DNA of 64,000 bases from Xanthomonas sp. DAR 35659 (GTDB taxonomy: Bacteria; Pseudomonadota; Gammaproteobacteria; Xanthomonadales; Xanthomonadaceae). The number at the start of each line of letters is the position of its first letter. The stretch's first letter is position 1. A program made the translations under genes and the position numbers. Under the pieces are notes generated by a model. It had not been told where the DNA came from, ran no database searches, and was given only the letters and a program-made list of their open reading frames with translations. Location of the stretch: positions 4,516,001 to 4,580,000 of the forward strand of contig NZ_CP162488.1 in assembly GCF_041242975.1 (NCBI RefSeq). Direction: 5' to 3'. This document shows positions 50,253 through 61,025 of the stretch, piece after piece.

Positions 50253-51656
50253 ATGAGCGACGTCCTTCCCATCATCCTGTCCGGCGGTTCCGGCACCCGT
50301 CTGTGGCCGCTGTCGCGCGAGTCCTATCCGAAGCAGTTCCTGCCGCTGGTCGGCGAGCAGAGCATGCTGCAGGCCACCTGGCAGCGCGCGGCGCCGGTCG
50401 CCGCGCACGCGCCCATCGTGGTCGCCAACGAGGAGCATCGCTTCGTCGCGGCCGAGCAGTTGCAGCAGATCGGCGTGACACCGCATGCGATCCTGCTCGA
50501 ACCCAAGGGCCGCAACACCGCGCCGGCGATCGCCGTGGCGGCGCTGGAGGCCTCGCGCGACGGCGCCGACCCGTTGTTGCTGGTCCTGCCGTCGGATCAC
50601 GTGATCGGCGACGAAGCGGCGTTCCAGGCAGCGGTGCGCCTGGCCGCCGCGGCGGCCGAGCAAGGCAAGCTGGTGACCTTCGGGATCAAGCCGACCGCGC
50701 CGGAAACCGGCTACGGCTACATCAAGGCCGCCACCGGCGACGGCGCGCGCGCGGTCGAGCGCTTCGTCGAAAAGCCCGACCTGGCGACCGCGCAGACCTA
50801 CCTGGCCTCCGGCGAGTACTACTGGAACAGCGGCATGTTCCTGTTCCGCGCCTCGCGCTACCTGGAAGAACTGCGCAAGTTCCAGCCGGCGATCGCCGAT
50901 GCCTGCACCACGGCATGGCAGGCCGCCAAGCGCGATGCCGACTTCACCCGCCTGGACAAGGACGCCTTCGCCGCCAGCCCCTCCGACTCCATCGACTACG
51001 CGGTGATGGAGAAGACCGCCGACGCGGTGGTGGTGCCGCTGGATGCGAAATGGAGCGACGTCGGTTCCTGGTCGGCGCTGCTGGATGTATCGCCGCAGGA
51101 CGCCAACGGCAACGCACACCACGGCGACGTGATCGAGATCGACTGCCGCAACACCTACGCCTACGGTTCGCGCCTGATCGCGATGGTGGGACTGCAGGAC
51201 GTGGTGGTGGTGGAGACCGACGATGCGGTGCTGGTCGGGCACCGCGAGCGCATCCAGGAAGTGAAGGACATCGTCGGCAAGATCAAGGCCAGTGGCCGTT
51301 CCGAAGCCACCTGGCACCGCAAGGTGTACCGTCCGTGGGGCGCCTACGATTCGATCGACAACGGCCAGCGTTTCCAGGTCAAGCGCATCACGGTCAAGCC
51401 CGGCGCCACGCTGAGCCTGCAGATGCATCACCACCGCGCCGAGCACTGGATCGTGGTCAGCGGCACCGCCGAGGTCACCCGTGGCGACGAGGTGCTGCTG
51501 CTCACCGAGAACCAGAGTACCTACATCCCGCTGGGTGTGACCCATCGCCTGAAGAACCCGGGCAAGTTGCCGCTGGAACTGATCGAGGTGCAGTCCGGCA
51601 GCTACCTGGGCGAGGACGACATCGTGCGCTTCGAGGACACCTACGGACGCACCTGA
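50253..51656 (+). CDS. xanB: Bifunctional phosphomannose isomerase / GDP-mannose pyrophosphorylase XanB
   Basis: A 467-residue type II PMI-GMP. The N-terminal guanylyltransferase has [20 protein letters not shown] and FVEKPD. The C-terminal cupin isomerase (about 345-467) has [20 protein letters not shown]. It makes GDP-mannose from fructose-6-P through mannose-6-P. A strong terminator follows 22 bp after the stop, so the xanAB transcript ends here. Confidence 0.96.
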   Translation: MSDVLPIILSGGSGTRLWPLSRESYPKQFLPLVGEQSMLQATWQRAAPVAAHAPIVVANEEHRFVAAEQLQQIGVTPHAILLEPKGRNTAPAIAVAALEASRDGADPLLLVLPSDHVIGDEAAFQAAVRLAAAAAEQGKLVTFGIKPTAPETGYGYIKAATGDGARAVERFVEKPDLATAQTYLASGEYYWNSGMFLFRASRYLEELRKFQPAIADACTTAWQAAKRDADFTRLDKDAFAASPSDSIDYAVMEKTADAVVVPLDAKWSDVGSWSALLDVSPQDANGNAHHGDVIEIDCRNTYAYGSRLIAMVGLQDVVVVETDDAVLVGHRERIQEVKDIVGKIKASGRSEATWHRKVYRPWGAYDSIDNGQRFQVKRITVKPGATLSLQMHHHRAEHWIVVSGTAEVTRGDEVLLLTENQSTYIPLGVTHRLKNPGKLPLELIEVQSGSYLGEDDIVRFEDTYGRT

Positions 51657-51677
51657 ATCCGGCGCAGGCCGCACACG

Positions 51678-51712
51678 CAAAGAGCCGGGCACTGCCCGGC
51701 TCTTTGTTTTTC
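51678..51712 (+). terminator. Intrinsic terminator of xanAB
   Basis: CAAAGAGCCGGGC-act-GCCCGGCTCTTTG followed by five T residues. The 13-bp stem is perfect. It lies between convergent xanB and rmlD; the minus-strand side has only a short A-rich start, so it is mainly for xanAB. Confidence 0.93.
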
Positions 51713-51743
51713 CGCTGCGCGGCGTGCTACCGCGCGCGCCGCG

Positions 51744-52658
51744 TCAGGTCGCCGGCGACGTCGCAGCGAGTTCGCCGATGACCTGGCGCAGGCCGTCGCG
51801 CCACTGCGGCAACTCGAGCGCGAAATCGCGCTGCAGGCGGGACACGTCCAGCCGCGAATAGGCCGGACGCTTGGCCGGCGTCGGATACTCCGCGGTGGTG
51901 ATCGGCAGCACCCGCGGCGCACGCAGCAACAGGCCCGCGGCCACCGCCTCGGCGAAGATCGCCTCGGCGAAGCCGTGCCAGGTGGTCTCGCCGGCCGCGG
52001 TCAGGTGCCAGGTGCCGGACGGCAGCGTCGCGCGCTGCGCCAGCACGCGCGCGGTGACATCGGCGATCAGCGCCGCCGGGGTCGGCGTGCCGACCTGGTC
52101 GGCGACCACCCGCAGTTCGTCCCGGTCGGCACCGACGCGCAGCATGGTGCGCAAGAAATTGGTCCCGTGCGCGGCGTACACCCAGGCCGTGCGGAAGATC
52201 AGGTGCTGCGCGCCGGAGGCGCGGATCGCCTCCTCGCCGGCCAGCTTGGTGGCCCCGTACACGCCCAGCGGCGCGGTCGGTGCGTCCTCGCGATAGGGTT
52301 GCGTGCCCTGGCCGTCGAACACGTAGTCGGTGGAGTAATGCACCAGCGGTACGCCATGCGCAGCGCACCAGGCGGCGATCGTCGCCGGCGCCTCGGCATT
52401 GGCGCGATGCGCCGCCTCGGCGTCCTGTTCGGCGCGATCGACCGCGGTGTAGGCGGCGGCGTTGACCACCGCCGTCGGCCGCAGCCGGTCCAGCAGCTCG
52501 ACCAGGGTCTGCGGCTGGTCGAAATCGGCGCGCTCGCAGGCGCCGCCGTCCGGCAACCGGCCGCTGCGCGTGGTCGCGATCACCGGCCCCTGCTCGGCCA
52601 GCGCGCGCAGCAGCTCCTGGCCGACCTGGCCGTTGCCGCCGAAGACCAGCACGCTCAT
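51744..52658 (-). CDS. rmlD: dTDP-4-dehydrorhamnose reductase RmlD
   Basis: A 304-residue SDR that makes dTDP-L-rhamnose in the last step. The nucleotide site is VFGGNGQVGQELL; the catalytic Thr/Tyr/Lys are in HYSTDYVFDG and GVYGATKLAGEEA. The ATG at 52658 overlaps the rmlC stop by 4 bp. It is last of rmlBACD. Confidence 0.95.
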   Translation of the reverse strand: MSVLVFGGNGQVGQELLRALAEQGPVIATTRSGRLPDGGACERADFDQPQTLVELLDRLRPTAVVNAAAYTAVDRAEQDAEAAHRANAEAPATIAAWCAAHGVPLVHYSTDYVFDGQGTQPYREDAPTAPLGVYGATKLAGEEAIRASGAQHLIFRTAWVYAAHGTNFLRTMLRVGADRDELRVVADQVGTPTPAALIADVTARVLAQRATLPSGTWHLTAAGETTWHGFAEAIFAEAVAAGLLLRAPRVLPITTAEYPTPAKRPAYSRLDVSRLQRDFALELPQWRDGLRQVIGELAATSPAT

Positions 52659-53212
52659 GCCTGATAGACCGGCAGACGCTCGACCGGGATATCGGCCAGG
52701 AACGGCGCGACGGCATCCTTCGCCGACAGCAGCGGTTCGGCGATCGGCCAATCCACGCCGATCGCGGCATCGTCCCAGCGCACGCCGGCGTCGGCTTCCT
52801 TCACGTAGACATCGGTGCACAGATAGCTGAATACCGCGCGTTCCGAGAGCACGGCGAAGCCGTGGGCGAAGCCTTCCGGAATCCAGAACTGCTTCTTGTT
52901 CTCCGCGCTCAGCACCACCGCGGCCCAGCGCCCAAAGTGCGGCGAGCCATGGCGGATGTCGACGGCGACGTCGTACACCTCGCCCTCCAGCACGCTGACC
53001 AGCTTGCCCTGCGGCCGCGGCCACTGGTAGTGCAGGCCACGCAGCACGCCCTTGGCCGAGGTGGAGACGTTGCTCTGCACGAACTTGGTGGGCAGCCCGT
53101 GCGCGCCGAAACGCTCGGCGTTCCAGGTCTCGAAGAAGTAGCCACGCGCGTCGCCGAACACCGCCGGCTCGATCACCACGCAGCCGGGCAGATTGGTTTC
53201 AATCACTTTCAC
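52655..53212 (-). CDS. rmlC: dTDP-4-dehydrorhamnose 3,5-epimerase RmlC
   Basis: A 185-residue cupin epimerase, the third step of dTDP-rhamnose synthesis. Typical motifs are [21 protein letters not shown] (catalytic His) and [16 protein letters not shown]. It overlaps both neighbours by 4 bp, indicating tight translational coupling through rmlA-C-D. Confidence 0.95.
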   Translation of the reverse strand: MKVIETNLPGCVVIEPAVFGDARGYFFETWNAERFGAHGLPTKFVQSNVSTSAKGVLRGLHYQWPRPQGKLVSVLEGEVYDVAVDIRHGSPHFGRWAAVVLSAENKKQFWIPEGFAHGFAVLSERAVFSYLCTDVYVKEADAGVRWDDAAIGVDWPIAEPLLSAKDAVAPFLADIPVERLPVYQA

Positions 53213-54096
53213 GGAACGGATCCTCGGACAGCCAGTTCATGCAGGTATTTGCCGTAATCGTTCTTCAGCAGCGGAGCGGCAAGTTTCTCCAGCTGCGCCG
53301 CATCGATCCATCCCTGCCCGAAGGCGATCTCTTCCGGGCAGCACACCTGCAGGCCCTGGCGCGACTGGATGGTCTCGATGAAGTTCGACGCTTCGTGCAG
53401 CGACTGGTGGGTGCCGGTGTCCAGCCAGGCATAACCGCGGCCCAGCGCTTCCAGGTGCAGTTCGCCGGCTTCCAGGTAACGGCGGTTGAGATCGGTGATC
53501 TCCAGTTCGCCGCGCGGCGAGGGCTTCAGTTCCGCCGCATGGTCGCTGGCCTGGCCATCGTAGAAATACAACCCGGTGACCGCGTAGTTGGAGCGCGGCT
53601 TGGCCGGCTTTTCCTCGATGTCGATGACCTTGCCAGCCGCGTCGAACTCGGCCACGCCGTAGCGCTCGGGGTCGTTGACCCAGTAGCCGAACACGGTGGC
53701 GCCCTGTTGCCGCGCATCGGCGCGGCGCAGGGTCTCGGTCAGGCCGTGGCCGTGGAAGATGTTGTCGCCCAGCACCAGGCAGCTCGGCTTGCCGGCGACG
53801 AAGTCGCGGCCGATCAGGTAGGCCTGGGCCAGCCCGTCCGGGCTCGGCTGCACCGCGTACCGGATGTCCATGCCCCACTGCGCGCCATCGCCCAGCAGCG
53901 CCTGGAACAGCGCCTGCTCGTGCGGGGTGTTGATGATCAGCACCTCGCGGATGCCGGCCAGCATCAGCACGCTGAGCGGGTAGTAGATCATCGGCTTGTC
54001 GTACACCGGCAGCAGCTGCTTGCTGACGCCCTTGGTGATCGGATACAGCCGCGTGCCGGAGCCGCCAGCGAGGATGATGCCCTTGCGTTGTGTCAT
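53209..54096 (-). CDS. rmlA: Glucose-1-phosphate thymidylyltransferase RmlA
   Basis: A 295-residue enzyme for the first step (Glc-1-P + dTTP). It has the nucleotidyltransferase motif [20 protein letters not shown] and [20 protein letters not shown] chose [12 protein letters not shown] at 54096 rather than the longer frame because it fits the family. The stop overlaps rmlC. Confidence 0.95.
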   Translation of the reverse strand: MTQRKGIILAGGSGTRLYPITKGVSKQLLPVYDKPMIYYPLSVLMLAGIREVLIINTPHEQALFQALLGDGAQWGMDIRYAVQPSPDGLAQAYLIGRDFVAGKPSCLVLGDNIFHGHGLTETLRRADARQQGATVFGYWVNDPERYGVAEFDAAGKVIDIEEKPAKPRSNYAVTGLYFYDGQASDHAAELKPSPRGELEITDLNRRYLEAGELHLEALGRGYAWLDTGTHQSLHEASNFIETIQSRQGLQVCCPEEIAFGQGWIDAAQLEKLAAPLLKNDYGKYLHELAVRGSVP

Positions 54097-54154
54097 GAGG
54101 TGCTTCCTAGTGACGTCCGCACGTGGAGGTGCGGACTCTTGCAATGGACGCGCG

Positions 54155-55210
54155 TTATGCCGCGGTGCCGATCCGTTCCAGCCGATAGCTACCGTCGAGC
54201 ACGCCCTGCACCCAGTCCTGATGGCTCAGATACCAGTCCACGGTGAGCGCGATGCCCTGTTCGAACGTGTATTTCGGTTCCCAGCCCAGGTCGTTCTTCA
54301 GCTTGGACGCGTCGATCGCGTAGCGGCGGTCGTGGCCGGGGCGGTCGGCGACGTAGGTGATCTGGCTGGCGCGCGGCTTGCCGTCTTCGCGCGGACGCCG
54401 CGCGTCGAGCAGCGCGCAGATCGCCTGCACCACCTCGATGTTCTGCTTCTCGGAGTTGCCGCCGACATTGTAGGTCTCGCCGACCTTGCCCTTGGCCAGC
54501 ACGGTGCGGATCGCCTCGCAGTGGTCGCCGACGAACAGCCAGTCGCGCACCTGCTTGCCGTCGCCGTACACCGGCAGCGGCTCGCCGGCCAGCGCCTTGG
54601 CGATCACCAGCGGGATGAGCTTTTCGGGGAAGTGGTACGGGCCGTAGTTGTTGGAGCAGTTGGTGGTCAGCACCGGCAGGCCGTAGGTGTGGTGGAACGC
54701 GCGCACCAGGTGGTCGGAGGCGGCCTTGGACGCCGAATACGGCGAGTTCGGCGCATACGGCGTGGTCTCGCTGAACTTGCCGGTCTCGCCGAGCGTGCCG
54801 TAGACCTCGTCGGTGGACACGTGCAGGAAGCGGAATGCGTCGCGGCGGCCGTCCGGCAGCGCCTTCCAGTGGTCGCGCACCGCCTCGAGCAGGCCGAGCG
54901 TGCCGACCACGTTGGTCTGGATGAAGGCGCCGGGACCGTCGATCGATCGGTCCACGTGGCTTTCGGCGGCGAAATTGACCACGGCGTCGGGCTGGTGCTC
55001 GGCCAGCAGGCGGCTCACCAGGTCGCGGTCGCCGATATCCCCGTGCACGAACACGTGGTCGGGATTGCCTTCCAGCGACGCCAACGTGTTCAGGTTGCCG
55101 GCATAGGTCAGGGCATCGAGGTTGATCACACGGATGCCGCGCGCCACCGCCTCGAGCACGAAATTACCGCCGATGAAACCGGCGCCGCCGGTCACGAGCC
55201 AAGTCGCCAC
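54155..55210 (-). CDS. rmlB: dTDP-glucose 4,6-dehydratase RmlB
   Basis: A 351-residue SDR for the second step. The NAD site is [14 protein letters not shown], the catalytic Thr is in HVSTDEVYG and YxxxK is in [13 protein letters not shown]. No ATG fits the N-terminus. A GTG at 55210 preceded by AGGAGAG with good spacing gives the normal family start. It is first of rmlBACD, divergent from etfB across 224 bp. Confidence 0.94.
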   Translation of the reverse strand: MATWLVTGGAGFIGGNFVLEAVARGIRVINLDALTYAGNLNTLASLEGNPDHVFVHGDIGDRDLVSRLLAEHQPDAVVNFAAESHVDRSIDGPGAFIQTNVVGTLGLLEAVRDHWKALPDGRRDAFRFLHVSTDEVYGTLGETGKFSETTPYAPNSPYSASKAASDHLVRAFHHTYGLPVLTTNCSNNYGPYHFPEKLIPLVIAKALAGEPLPVYGDGKQVRDWLFVGDHCEAIRTVLAKGKVGETYNVGGNSEKQNIEVVQAICALLDARRPREDGKPRASQITYVADRPGHDRRYAIDASKLKNDLGWEPKYTFEQGIALTVDWYLSHQDWVQGVLDGSYRLERIGTAA

Positions 55211-55434
55211 TGTGTGTCTCTCCTGATTCGGCGCCGCGGCGCCTGCTGTCCAAACCGCACAGGATATACGCTTTATATGAACCGGTCGTGGTGGCCGCGC
55301 GGGACGATCGCGGCCCGCGCCTGCGCCAACCATACGCCCTCGCATGGTCTTCCGCAGCCGGTTAGAATTCCCCACTGCCCCGCGCCAGCCGCCGCGGCCG
55401 GGCCTTCCCGCACTGCTGAAGGATCTCGTACAAG

Positions 55435-56181
55435 ATGAAAATCCTCGTCGCCTACAAGCGCGTGGTGGACTACAACGTCCGCATCCAGGTCAAGCCGGAC
55501 GGCTCCGGCGTCGTGACCGAGGGCGTCAAGCTCTCCGCCAACCCGTTCGACGAAATCGCCCTGGAAGAGGCGCTGCGCCTGCGCGACGCCGGCATCGCCA
55601 GCGAGGTGGTGGTGGCCACCATCGCCCCGGCCGACGCCGCCGCGCACCTGCGCAACGGCCTGGCGATGGGCGCCAACCGCGCCATTCACGTGGTCGCCGA
55701 CGCGGCGATCCAGCCGCTGACCGCCGCGCGCACCCTGCTCAAGCTGGTCGAGCAGGAGCAGCCGGACCTGGTGATCCTGGGCAAGCAGGCGATCGACGAC
55801 GACGCCAACCAGACCGGGCAGATGCTGGCCACGCTGTGGGGCCGTCCGCAGGCGACCTTCGCCGGCAAGCTGGTGGTGGCCGACGGCAAGGCGACGGTCA
55901 CGCGTGAAGTCGACGCCGGCCTGGAGACCCTGGAAGTGGACCTGCCGGCGGTGGTCACCACCGACCTGCGCCTGAACGAGCCGCGCTTCATCAAGCTGCC
56001 GGACATCATGAAGGCCAAGAGCAAGCCGTTGCAGACGCTGGCCTTCGCCGACCTGGGCGTGGAGGCCAACGACAGCCTCACCACCACCCACTACGCCCCG
56101 CCGGCCAAGCGCAGCCGCGGCGTGATGGTCAAGGATGCCGCCGAACTGGTGGCCGCACTCAAGCAGAAGGGGCTTTTGTGA
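55435..56181 (+). CDS. etfB: Electron transfer flavoprotein beta subunit EtfB
   Basis: A 248-residue AMP-binding subunit of the ETF heterodimer. The N-terminus [17 protein letters not shown] and the ETF-beta signature region [28 protein letters not shown] are present. It is followed by etfA across a 93-bp gap with a small hairpin (56201-56218). The ETF delivers electrons to the ETF-QO at 43636. etfBA is the classic right border of the rml/xan block in Xanthomonas LPS loci. Confidence 0.95.
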   Translation: MKILVAYKRVVDYNVRIQVKPDGSGVVTEGVKLSANPFDEIALEEALRLRDAGIASEVVVATIAPADAAAHLRNGLAMGANRAIHVVADAAIQPLTAARTLLKLVEQEQPDLVILGKQAIDDDANQTGQMLATLWGRPQATFAGKLVVADGKATVTREVDAGLETLEVDLPAVVTTDLRLNEPRFIKLPDIMKAKSKPLQTLAFADLGVEANDSLTTTHYAPPAKRSRGVMVKDAAELVAALKQKGLL

Positions 56182-56274
56182 TCGTCCCTGATCAAGAGCC
56201 CGGCCATCCATGGCCGGACTTCTCAATGCCGAAGCTCGCATCTTCCAGCGCCCCACGTTTGAAAGGACACTGTG

Positions 56275-57216
56275 ATGTCTAAAATCCTCATCGTCGCCGA
56301 ACACCTCAACGGGCAGCTCAACGCCGCCACCGCCAAGTGCGTCAGCGCTGCGCAGGCCCTGTCGCCCGAGGCCATCGACATCGTGGTGCTGGCCGCCGAT
56401 CCGGCGGCGGTCGCCGCGCAGGCCGCGCAGATCGCCGGCGTCGCCCGGGTCCTCACTGTCGCCAATCCCGCCAACGCACACGCCATCGCGCAGGTGCTGG
56501 GCCCGCAGATCGCCGCCCTGGCGAAGGGCTACAGCCACGTGTTCGGCCCCTCCACCACCTTCGGCAAGGACCTGATGCCGGTGGTGGCCGCCCTGCTCGG
56601 CGTCAACCAGATCTCCGACCTGATGGCGGTGGACGGCGACTACGCGTTCAAGCGTCCGATCTACGCCGGCAACGCCATCATCAGCGTGCAGGCGCCGGCC
56701 GATCAGATCGTGGTCGCCACCGTGCGCAGCGCGTCCTGGCAGGAAGCGGCGCAGGGCGGCAACGCGGCGGTCGAAGCGGCCAGCGTGGACGCGGCGCTGC
56801 CGAGCCACACCCGCTTCGTCGGCCTGGCCGCCGGCAAGTCCGACCGCCCCGACCTGCAGAGCGCCAAGCGCGTGGTCTCCGGCGGCCGCGGCGTGGGGTC
56901 CGCGGACAACTTCAAGCACATCTACAGCCTGGCCGACAAGCTCGGCGCGGCGGTCGGCGCCTCGCGCGCGGCGGTGGACGCCGGCTATGTGCCGAACGAA
57001 CTGCAGGTCGGCCAGACCGGCAAGATCATCGCGCCGGAGCTGTACGTGGCGGTCGGCATCTCCGGTGCCATCCAGCATCTGACCGGCATCAAGGACGCCG
57101 GCACCATCGTCGCGATCAACAAGGACCCGGAATCGCCGATCTTCGAGATCGCCGATATCGGGTTGGTCGGTGACTTGTTCACCTTGTTGCCGGAGTTGGA
57201 AAAGGCGCTGGGCTGA
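56275..57216 (+). CDS. etfA: Electron transfer flavoprotein alpha subunit EtfA
   Basis: A 313-residue FAD-carrying subunit. The FAD-binding C-terminal domain includes [41 protein letters not shown] and [24 protein letters not shown] used ATG 56275 over the GTG one codon upstream; GAAAGGA precedes it. In Xanthomonas the strain-variable LPS genes typically begin next to etfA, as they do here. Confidence 0.95.
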   Translation: MSKILIVAEHLNGQLNAATAKCVSAAQALSPEAIDIVVLAADPAAVAAQAAQIAGVARVLTVANPANAHAIAQVLGPQIAALAKGYSHVFGPSTTFGKDLMPVVAALLGVNQISDLMAVDGDYAFKRPIYAGNAIISVQAPADQIVVATVRSASWQEAAQGGNAAVEAASVDAALPSHTRFVGLAAGKSDRPDLQSAKRVVSGGRGVGSADNFKHIYSLADKLGAAVGASRAAVDAGYVPNELQVGQTGKIIAPELYVAVGISGAIQHLTGIKDAGTIVAINKDPESPIFEIADIGLVGDLFTLLPELEKALG

Positions 57217-57231
57217 CGCGGGGCGGTAGCA

Positions 57232-58218
57232 ATGAGTCCGCTGCCGCCTTCCGGTCACGACGGCGTGCAGGTGCCACGACGGCGCATGGATCACCTTGCC
57301 ATGTTCGTGCTGCTATTGAGCGCGGGCTATGTCGCAGCGCTGTTTTGGCTGGACCGCGGCAACGGCACCTTCTCGCGGCTGAGCGAGGTCGCCAACCTGA
57401 TGGCGCTGGCCACAGTGCCCGTCACCGCCAGTTACCTGTTCCGGTACTGGCGCTGGCGCTGGTTGCTGCGGCGCTACGGCCATCAGGTCCCGTTCGCCGC
57501 CGGGTTGGCCGGTTATCTGGCCGGTTTCGCGCTGACCGCGACACCTGGCAAGGCCGGCGAACTGCTGCGTATCCGCTATTTCGCCAGGCTGGGTGTGCCG
57601 GCGCGACGGACCATCGCTGTGTTCGTGTTCGAGCGCGCGTCCGACCTGTTGGTGATCCTGTCGCTGTCCTTGTTGGCGGCGCCGGTGTTTCCCACATTGG
57701 GCGTTTTGGCGGCCGTGGTGCTGGCCTTCGTGGGCCTGTTGTTCGGCGCGGCCGCCTGGCCGCCGCTGCTGAACAGGCTGACGGATCTGGCCGGTCGGCT
57801 CCCTGGCCGCTGGCTGCAGCGGCCGGCGCAGTTCGCGCTGGCAGCAGCGAAGGAGGTGCGTGGCTGCCTCGGCCTTCGCCAGTTCGGGCAGAGCATGTTC
57901 GCGGGGTTGATGGCCTGGGGCCTGACCTCGGCGGTGTTCGTGGGGCTGTGCCTGGGGATGGGACTGGACCTCGATCCCAGTGTGGCGTTCGGAATCTACC
58001 CGCTGGCGATGCTGGTCGGCGCACTGTCCTTCGTACCAGGCGGTGTCGGCACCACCGAACTTGCGATCGTGCTGATGCTCGACCGCCTCGGTATCGCCAC
58101 CGCGGACGCGGTCGCGGTGGCGGTGGCCGCACGCCTGGTCACGCTGTGGTACGCCATTCTGGTCGGGGCACTGGCGATGATCCGCGCCGAACTCCTGCCC
58201 CGCGACGAGAGCACCTGA
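57232..58218 (+). CDS. LPG-synthase-TM/UPF0104-type polytopic protein (flippase-like)
   Basis: A 328-residue protein with about eight hydrophobic segments and the family motifs [33 protein letters not shown] and [21 protein letters not shown]. This fold (lysylphosphatidylglycerol synthetase TM region) appears in glycan loci and has been proposed to flip lipid-linked sugars; its role here is inferred. It starts 15 bp after etfA and 46 bp before the HAD-UbiA gene, so it opens the glycan cassette. If the polyprenyl-phosphate-pentose model is right, it could move that donor across the membrane. Confidence 0.75.
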   Translation: MSPLPPSGHDGVQVPRRRMDHLAMFVLLLSAGYVAALFWLDRGNGTFSRLSEVANLMALATVPVTASYLFRYWRWRWLLRRYGHQVPFAAGLAGYLAGFALTATPGKAGELLRIRYFARLGVPARRTIAVFVFERASDLLVILSLSLLAAPVFPTLGVLAAVVLAFVGLLFGAAAWPPLLNRLTDLAGRLPGRWLQRPAQFALAAAKEVRGCLGLRQFGQSMFAGLMAWGLTSAVFVGLCLGMGLDLDPSVAFGIYPLAMLVGALSFVPGGVGTTELAIVLMLDRLGIATADAVAVAVAARLVTLWYAILVGALAMIRAELLPRDEST

Positions 58219-58264
58219 TCCACTGGGTATAATCGCGGCCCGCCATGGATCGCCAGGCCCTCGA

Positions 58265-59716
58265 ATGCCCGCCCCCTCCCCCAGCTCCCTGCCCCAACTC
58301 CCGGTAGTTTCGGGGCGCGCCCTGTGCGTGGATCTGGACGGGACCCTGCTGAACTCGGATATTCTCTACGAGTCGGTACTCGCACTGCTGGCACGCAACC
58401 CGCTGTACCTGTTCATGCTGCCGCTATGGCTGCTGCGTGGAAAGGCGGCGCTGAAGCGAGAACTGGCGTCGCGCGTCTCTTTGCCTGCCGAAACCCTGCC
58501 CTACAACGAAAAGGTTCTGGAGCTGCTGCGCACCACGACGCAGCGCCCGCGGGTGCTGTGCACGGCCTCGGACGCCCTGCTGGTCAAGCCGATCGCGGAT
58601 TATCTCGGCCTGTTCGAACAGGTGATCGCCAGCGACGGCAAACGCAATCTCTCCGGGCGCAACAAGGCCGATGTCCTGGTCGACGCGTTCGGCACCGGCA
58701 ATTTCGACTATGCCGGCAACGGCACGGTGGACCTGCATGTCTGGGAAAAGGCCGGCGGTGCCTGGGTGGTCAACAACGGTGCCGCGCTCAGCAGGGCCGC
58801 CGCGCAGCGCACCACGGTGCACGCGCATTGGCCCGCACCGCCGCGTGGCCGCGCTTGGCTGAAGGCGCTGCGGTTGCATCAGTGGCTGAAGAACCTGCTG
58901 GTCTTCGTCCCACTGCTGACCGCGCACCGCTTCCTGGACCCGGAGTCGGTCCTCCAGGCGGCGATCGCGCTGATCGCATTCGGGTTGTGCGCCTCCGGCG
59001 TGTACGTGCTGAACGATCTGCTCGATCTCACGCCAGACCGCCAACACCTGCGCAAGCGCCGGCGCCCGTTTGCCGCTGGCCAGATTCCCTTGCTGCATGG
59101 CCTGTTCGCCGCTCCGGTACTGACCCTGGGCGGACTCGCGCTGTCGCTGGCCTGCAACCTGGAATTCACCCTGGTGCTGTTGGCCTACTACGTGATGACG
59201 CTGGCGTACTCGTTGCGCCTGAAGCGGATCGTGATGATCGATGTGGTCCTGTTGGCCGCGCTGTACACGGTGCGCATCATCGGCGGCGCGATGGCGATCG
59301 GCGTCGAACTATCGTTCTGGCTGCTCGCGTTCTCGATGTTCATGTTCCTGTCGCTAGCCCTGCTCAAGCGCTATACGGAACTGCACGCGATGCTGAACAC
59401 TGGCAGGACCAAGGCCAGCGGGCGTGCCTACTCGGTGGAGGACCTGTCCCTGCTGCAATCGATGGGTGCCGCCTCCGGCTACATCGCGGTGATGGTGATG
59501 GCGCTGTACATCAATAGTCCCGCGAGCGTGGCGCTGTATCGCCACCCGCAGGTGCTGTGGTTGATCTGCCCGGTGCTGCTGTATTGGGTGAGCCGAGTCT
59601 GGGTGATCGCGCACCGCGGCGACATGCACGACGACCCCATCGTGTTCGCCGCCACCGACAGGGTCAGCCAGATAGTGGTCGCGCTATGCGGGCTGTTCGC
59701 GCTGAGCGCGATCTGA
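58265..59716 (+). CDS. HAD phosphatase - UbiA prenyltransferase fusion (polyprenyl-P phosphoribosyltransferase-like)
   Basis: This 483-residue two-domain protein has an N-terminal HAD domain (about 18-180) with motif I CVDLDGTLLNSD (Asp23, Asp25), Thr100 in LCTASD and a late Asp in YAGNGTVDLHVW. The UbiA domain (about 198-483) has the Mg-binding NDLLDLTPDR (250-259), KRRRPFAAG and about eight TM segments. Mycobacterial UbiA Rv3806c joins PRPP to decaprenyl-P, and a phosphatase then removes the 5-phosphate. Fusing the two domains fits both steps in one protein (inference). It overlaps the next gene by one base (TGATG). It is not COQ2/UbiA of quinone synthesis, given the HAD fusion and the neighbours. 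Confidence 0.82.
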   Translation: MPAPSPSSLPQLPVVSGRALCVDLDGTLLNSDILYESVLALLARNPLYLFMLPLWLLRGKAALKRELASRVSLPAETLPYNEKVLELLRTTTQRPRVLCTASDALLVKPIADYLGLFEQVIASDGKRNLSGRNKADVLVDAFGTGNFDYAGNGTVDLHVWEKAGGAWVVNNGAALSRAAAQRTTVHAHWPAPPRGRAWLKALRLHQWLKNLLVFVPLLTAHRFLDPESVLQAAIALIAFGLCASGVYVLNDLLDLTPDRQHLRKRRRPFAAGQIPLLHGLFAAPVLTLGGLALSLACNLEFTLVLLAYYVMTLAYSLRLKRIVMIDVVLLAALYTVRIIGGAMAIGVELSFWLLAFSMFMFLSLALLKRYTELHAMLNTGRTKASGRAYSVEDLSLLQSMGAASGYIAVMVMALYINSPASVALYRHPQVLWLICPVLLYWVSRVWVIAHRGDMHDDPIVFAATDRVSQIVVALCGLFALSAI

Positions 59717-61023
59717 TGGCGGACGCGGGGCAAGCCTGGGGGCGCTATCCGAAGGCCACGCAGGTGTTGCTGCCGGTCGGCGATCGGGCGGCGGCGCTGC
59801 CTCCGTTCGACGGTCGCGCGCTCCCGCGCGGCAACGGCCGCAGCTATGGCGACAGCTGCCTGAATCCGGACGGCACCCTGCTGTGCGCGCGCAGCCTGGA
59901 CCGGTTCATCGGATTCGATCCGGCAACCGGCCTGCTGCACTGCGAAGCCGGGGTCACATTGGCCGAGATCATCGACCTGGCCTTGCCGCAGGGCTGGTTC
60001 CTGCCGGTCACTCCAGGTACGCGCTACGTCACCGTGGGCGGGGCCATCGCCAACGACGTGCACGGCAAGAACCACCACCGCACCGGCAGCTTCGGCCACC
60101 ATGTGCGCGCCTTCGAGTTGCTGCGCAGCGACGGCGCGCGCCGCGTGTGCACCCCCGACGATGATGCCGAAGGCTGGTTCGCCGCCACCGTCGGCGGCCT
60201 GGGATTGACCGGTCTCATCACCTGGGTGCAGCTCCAGTTGCGCCGGGTCGCGAGCGCCGCCCTGGAGACGGAGAACATCCGCTTCGGCTCGCTGGACGAG
60301 TTCTTCGCCTTGTCGGCAGCGTCTGCAGACACCCATGAATACAGTGTCGCCTGGATCGACTGCCTGGCCAGCGGCCGCGCGCGCGGCCGTGGCCACTTCA
60401 CCCGCGCCGACCATTGCCAGGGCTTGCCGGACGAACGCCCCAAGCCCCCCGGCGCGGGTCTGCCCATGCCGCTGACGCCGCCGTTCTCCTTGGTCAACCA
60501 ACTGTCGCTGCGGCCGTTCAACGCGCTGTACTTCTGGCGCCAGCCCGCGCCGCGCAAACGCTTCGTCAGCCACTTGCTGCCGTTCTTCTATCCGCTGGAC
60601 GGCATCCGCAACTGGAACCGCATGTACGGCCCGGCTGGCTTTCTGCAGTACCAGTGCGTCCTGCCGCCGGCCGCCGCCCGAGACGGGGTGGACGCATTGT
60701 TGGCGGAGATCGCGCGCAGCGGCAGCGGCTCGTTCCTGGCGGTACTGAAGGAATTCGGCGCAGCGCGTTCGCTCGGCATGCTGTCGTTTCCCCGGCCAGG
60801 CACCACCCTCGCACTGGATTTCCCCAATAGCGGCCCGGAGGTGTTCCGGCTGCTGGAGCGGCTGGACCGCATCGTCGACGCGGCCGGCGGCGCTCTGTAC
60901 CCTGCCAAGGACGCGCGGATGAGCGCAGCCTCGTTCCAGCGCGCCTACGGCCGCTGGCGGGAATTCACTGAGTATCTAGATCCACGCTTTTCTTCCGGCT
61001 TCTGGCGCCGGGTCACGGAGTAG
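59716..61023 (+). CDS. DprE1-like FAD oxidoreductase (decaprenylphosphoryl-ribose 2'-oxidase family)
   Basis: A 435-residue vanillyl-alcohol-oxidase-type flavoenzyme. The FAD-binding N-terminal half includes LPRGNGRSYGDSCLNPDG and IANDVHGKNHHRTGSFGHHV; His116 corresponds to mycobacterial DprE1 His132. Catalytic Lys398 lies in YPAKDAR (DprE1 Lys418). At the DprE1 Cys387 position there is Ala366 (PGTTLALDFP versus PGWNVCVDFP), so benzothiazinone-type covalent inhibition is not expected. DprE1 oxidises the 2'-OH of polyprenyl-phosphoribose, and the next gene would reduce it to arabinose. The start overlaps the previous stop. M. tuberculosis comparisons are from memory. Confidence 0.8.
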   Translation: MADAGQAWGRYPKATQVLLPVGDRAAALPPFDGRALPRGNGRSYGDSCLNPDGTLLCARSLDRFIGFDPATGLLHCEAGVTLAEIIDLALPQGWFLPVTPGTRYVTVGGAIANDVHGKNHHRTGSFGHHVRAFELLRSDGARRVCTPDDDAEGWFAATVGGLGLTGLITWVQLQLRRVASAALETENIRFGSLDEFFALSAASADTHEYSVAWIDCLASGRARGRGHFTRADHCQGLPDERPKPPGAGLPMPLTPPFSLVNQLSLRPFNALYFWRQPAPRKRFVSHLLPFFYPLDGIRNWNRMYGPAGFLQYQCVLPPAAARDGVDALLAEIARSGSGSFLAVLKEFGAARSLGMLSFPRPGTTLALDFPNSGPEVFRLLERLDRIVDAAGGALYPAKDARMSAASFQRAYGRWREFTEYLDPRFSSGFWRRVTE

Positions 61024-61025
61024 AC

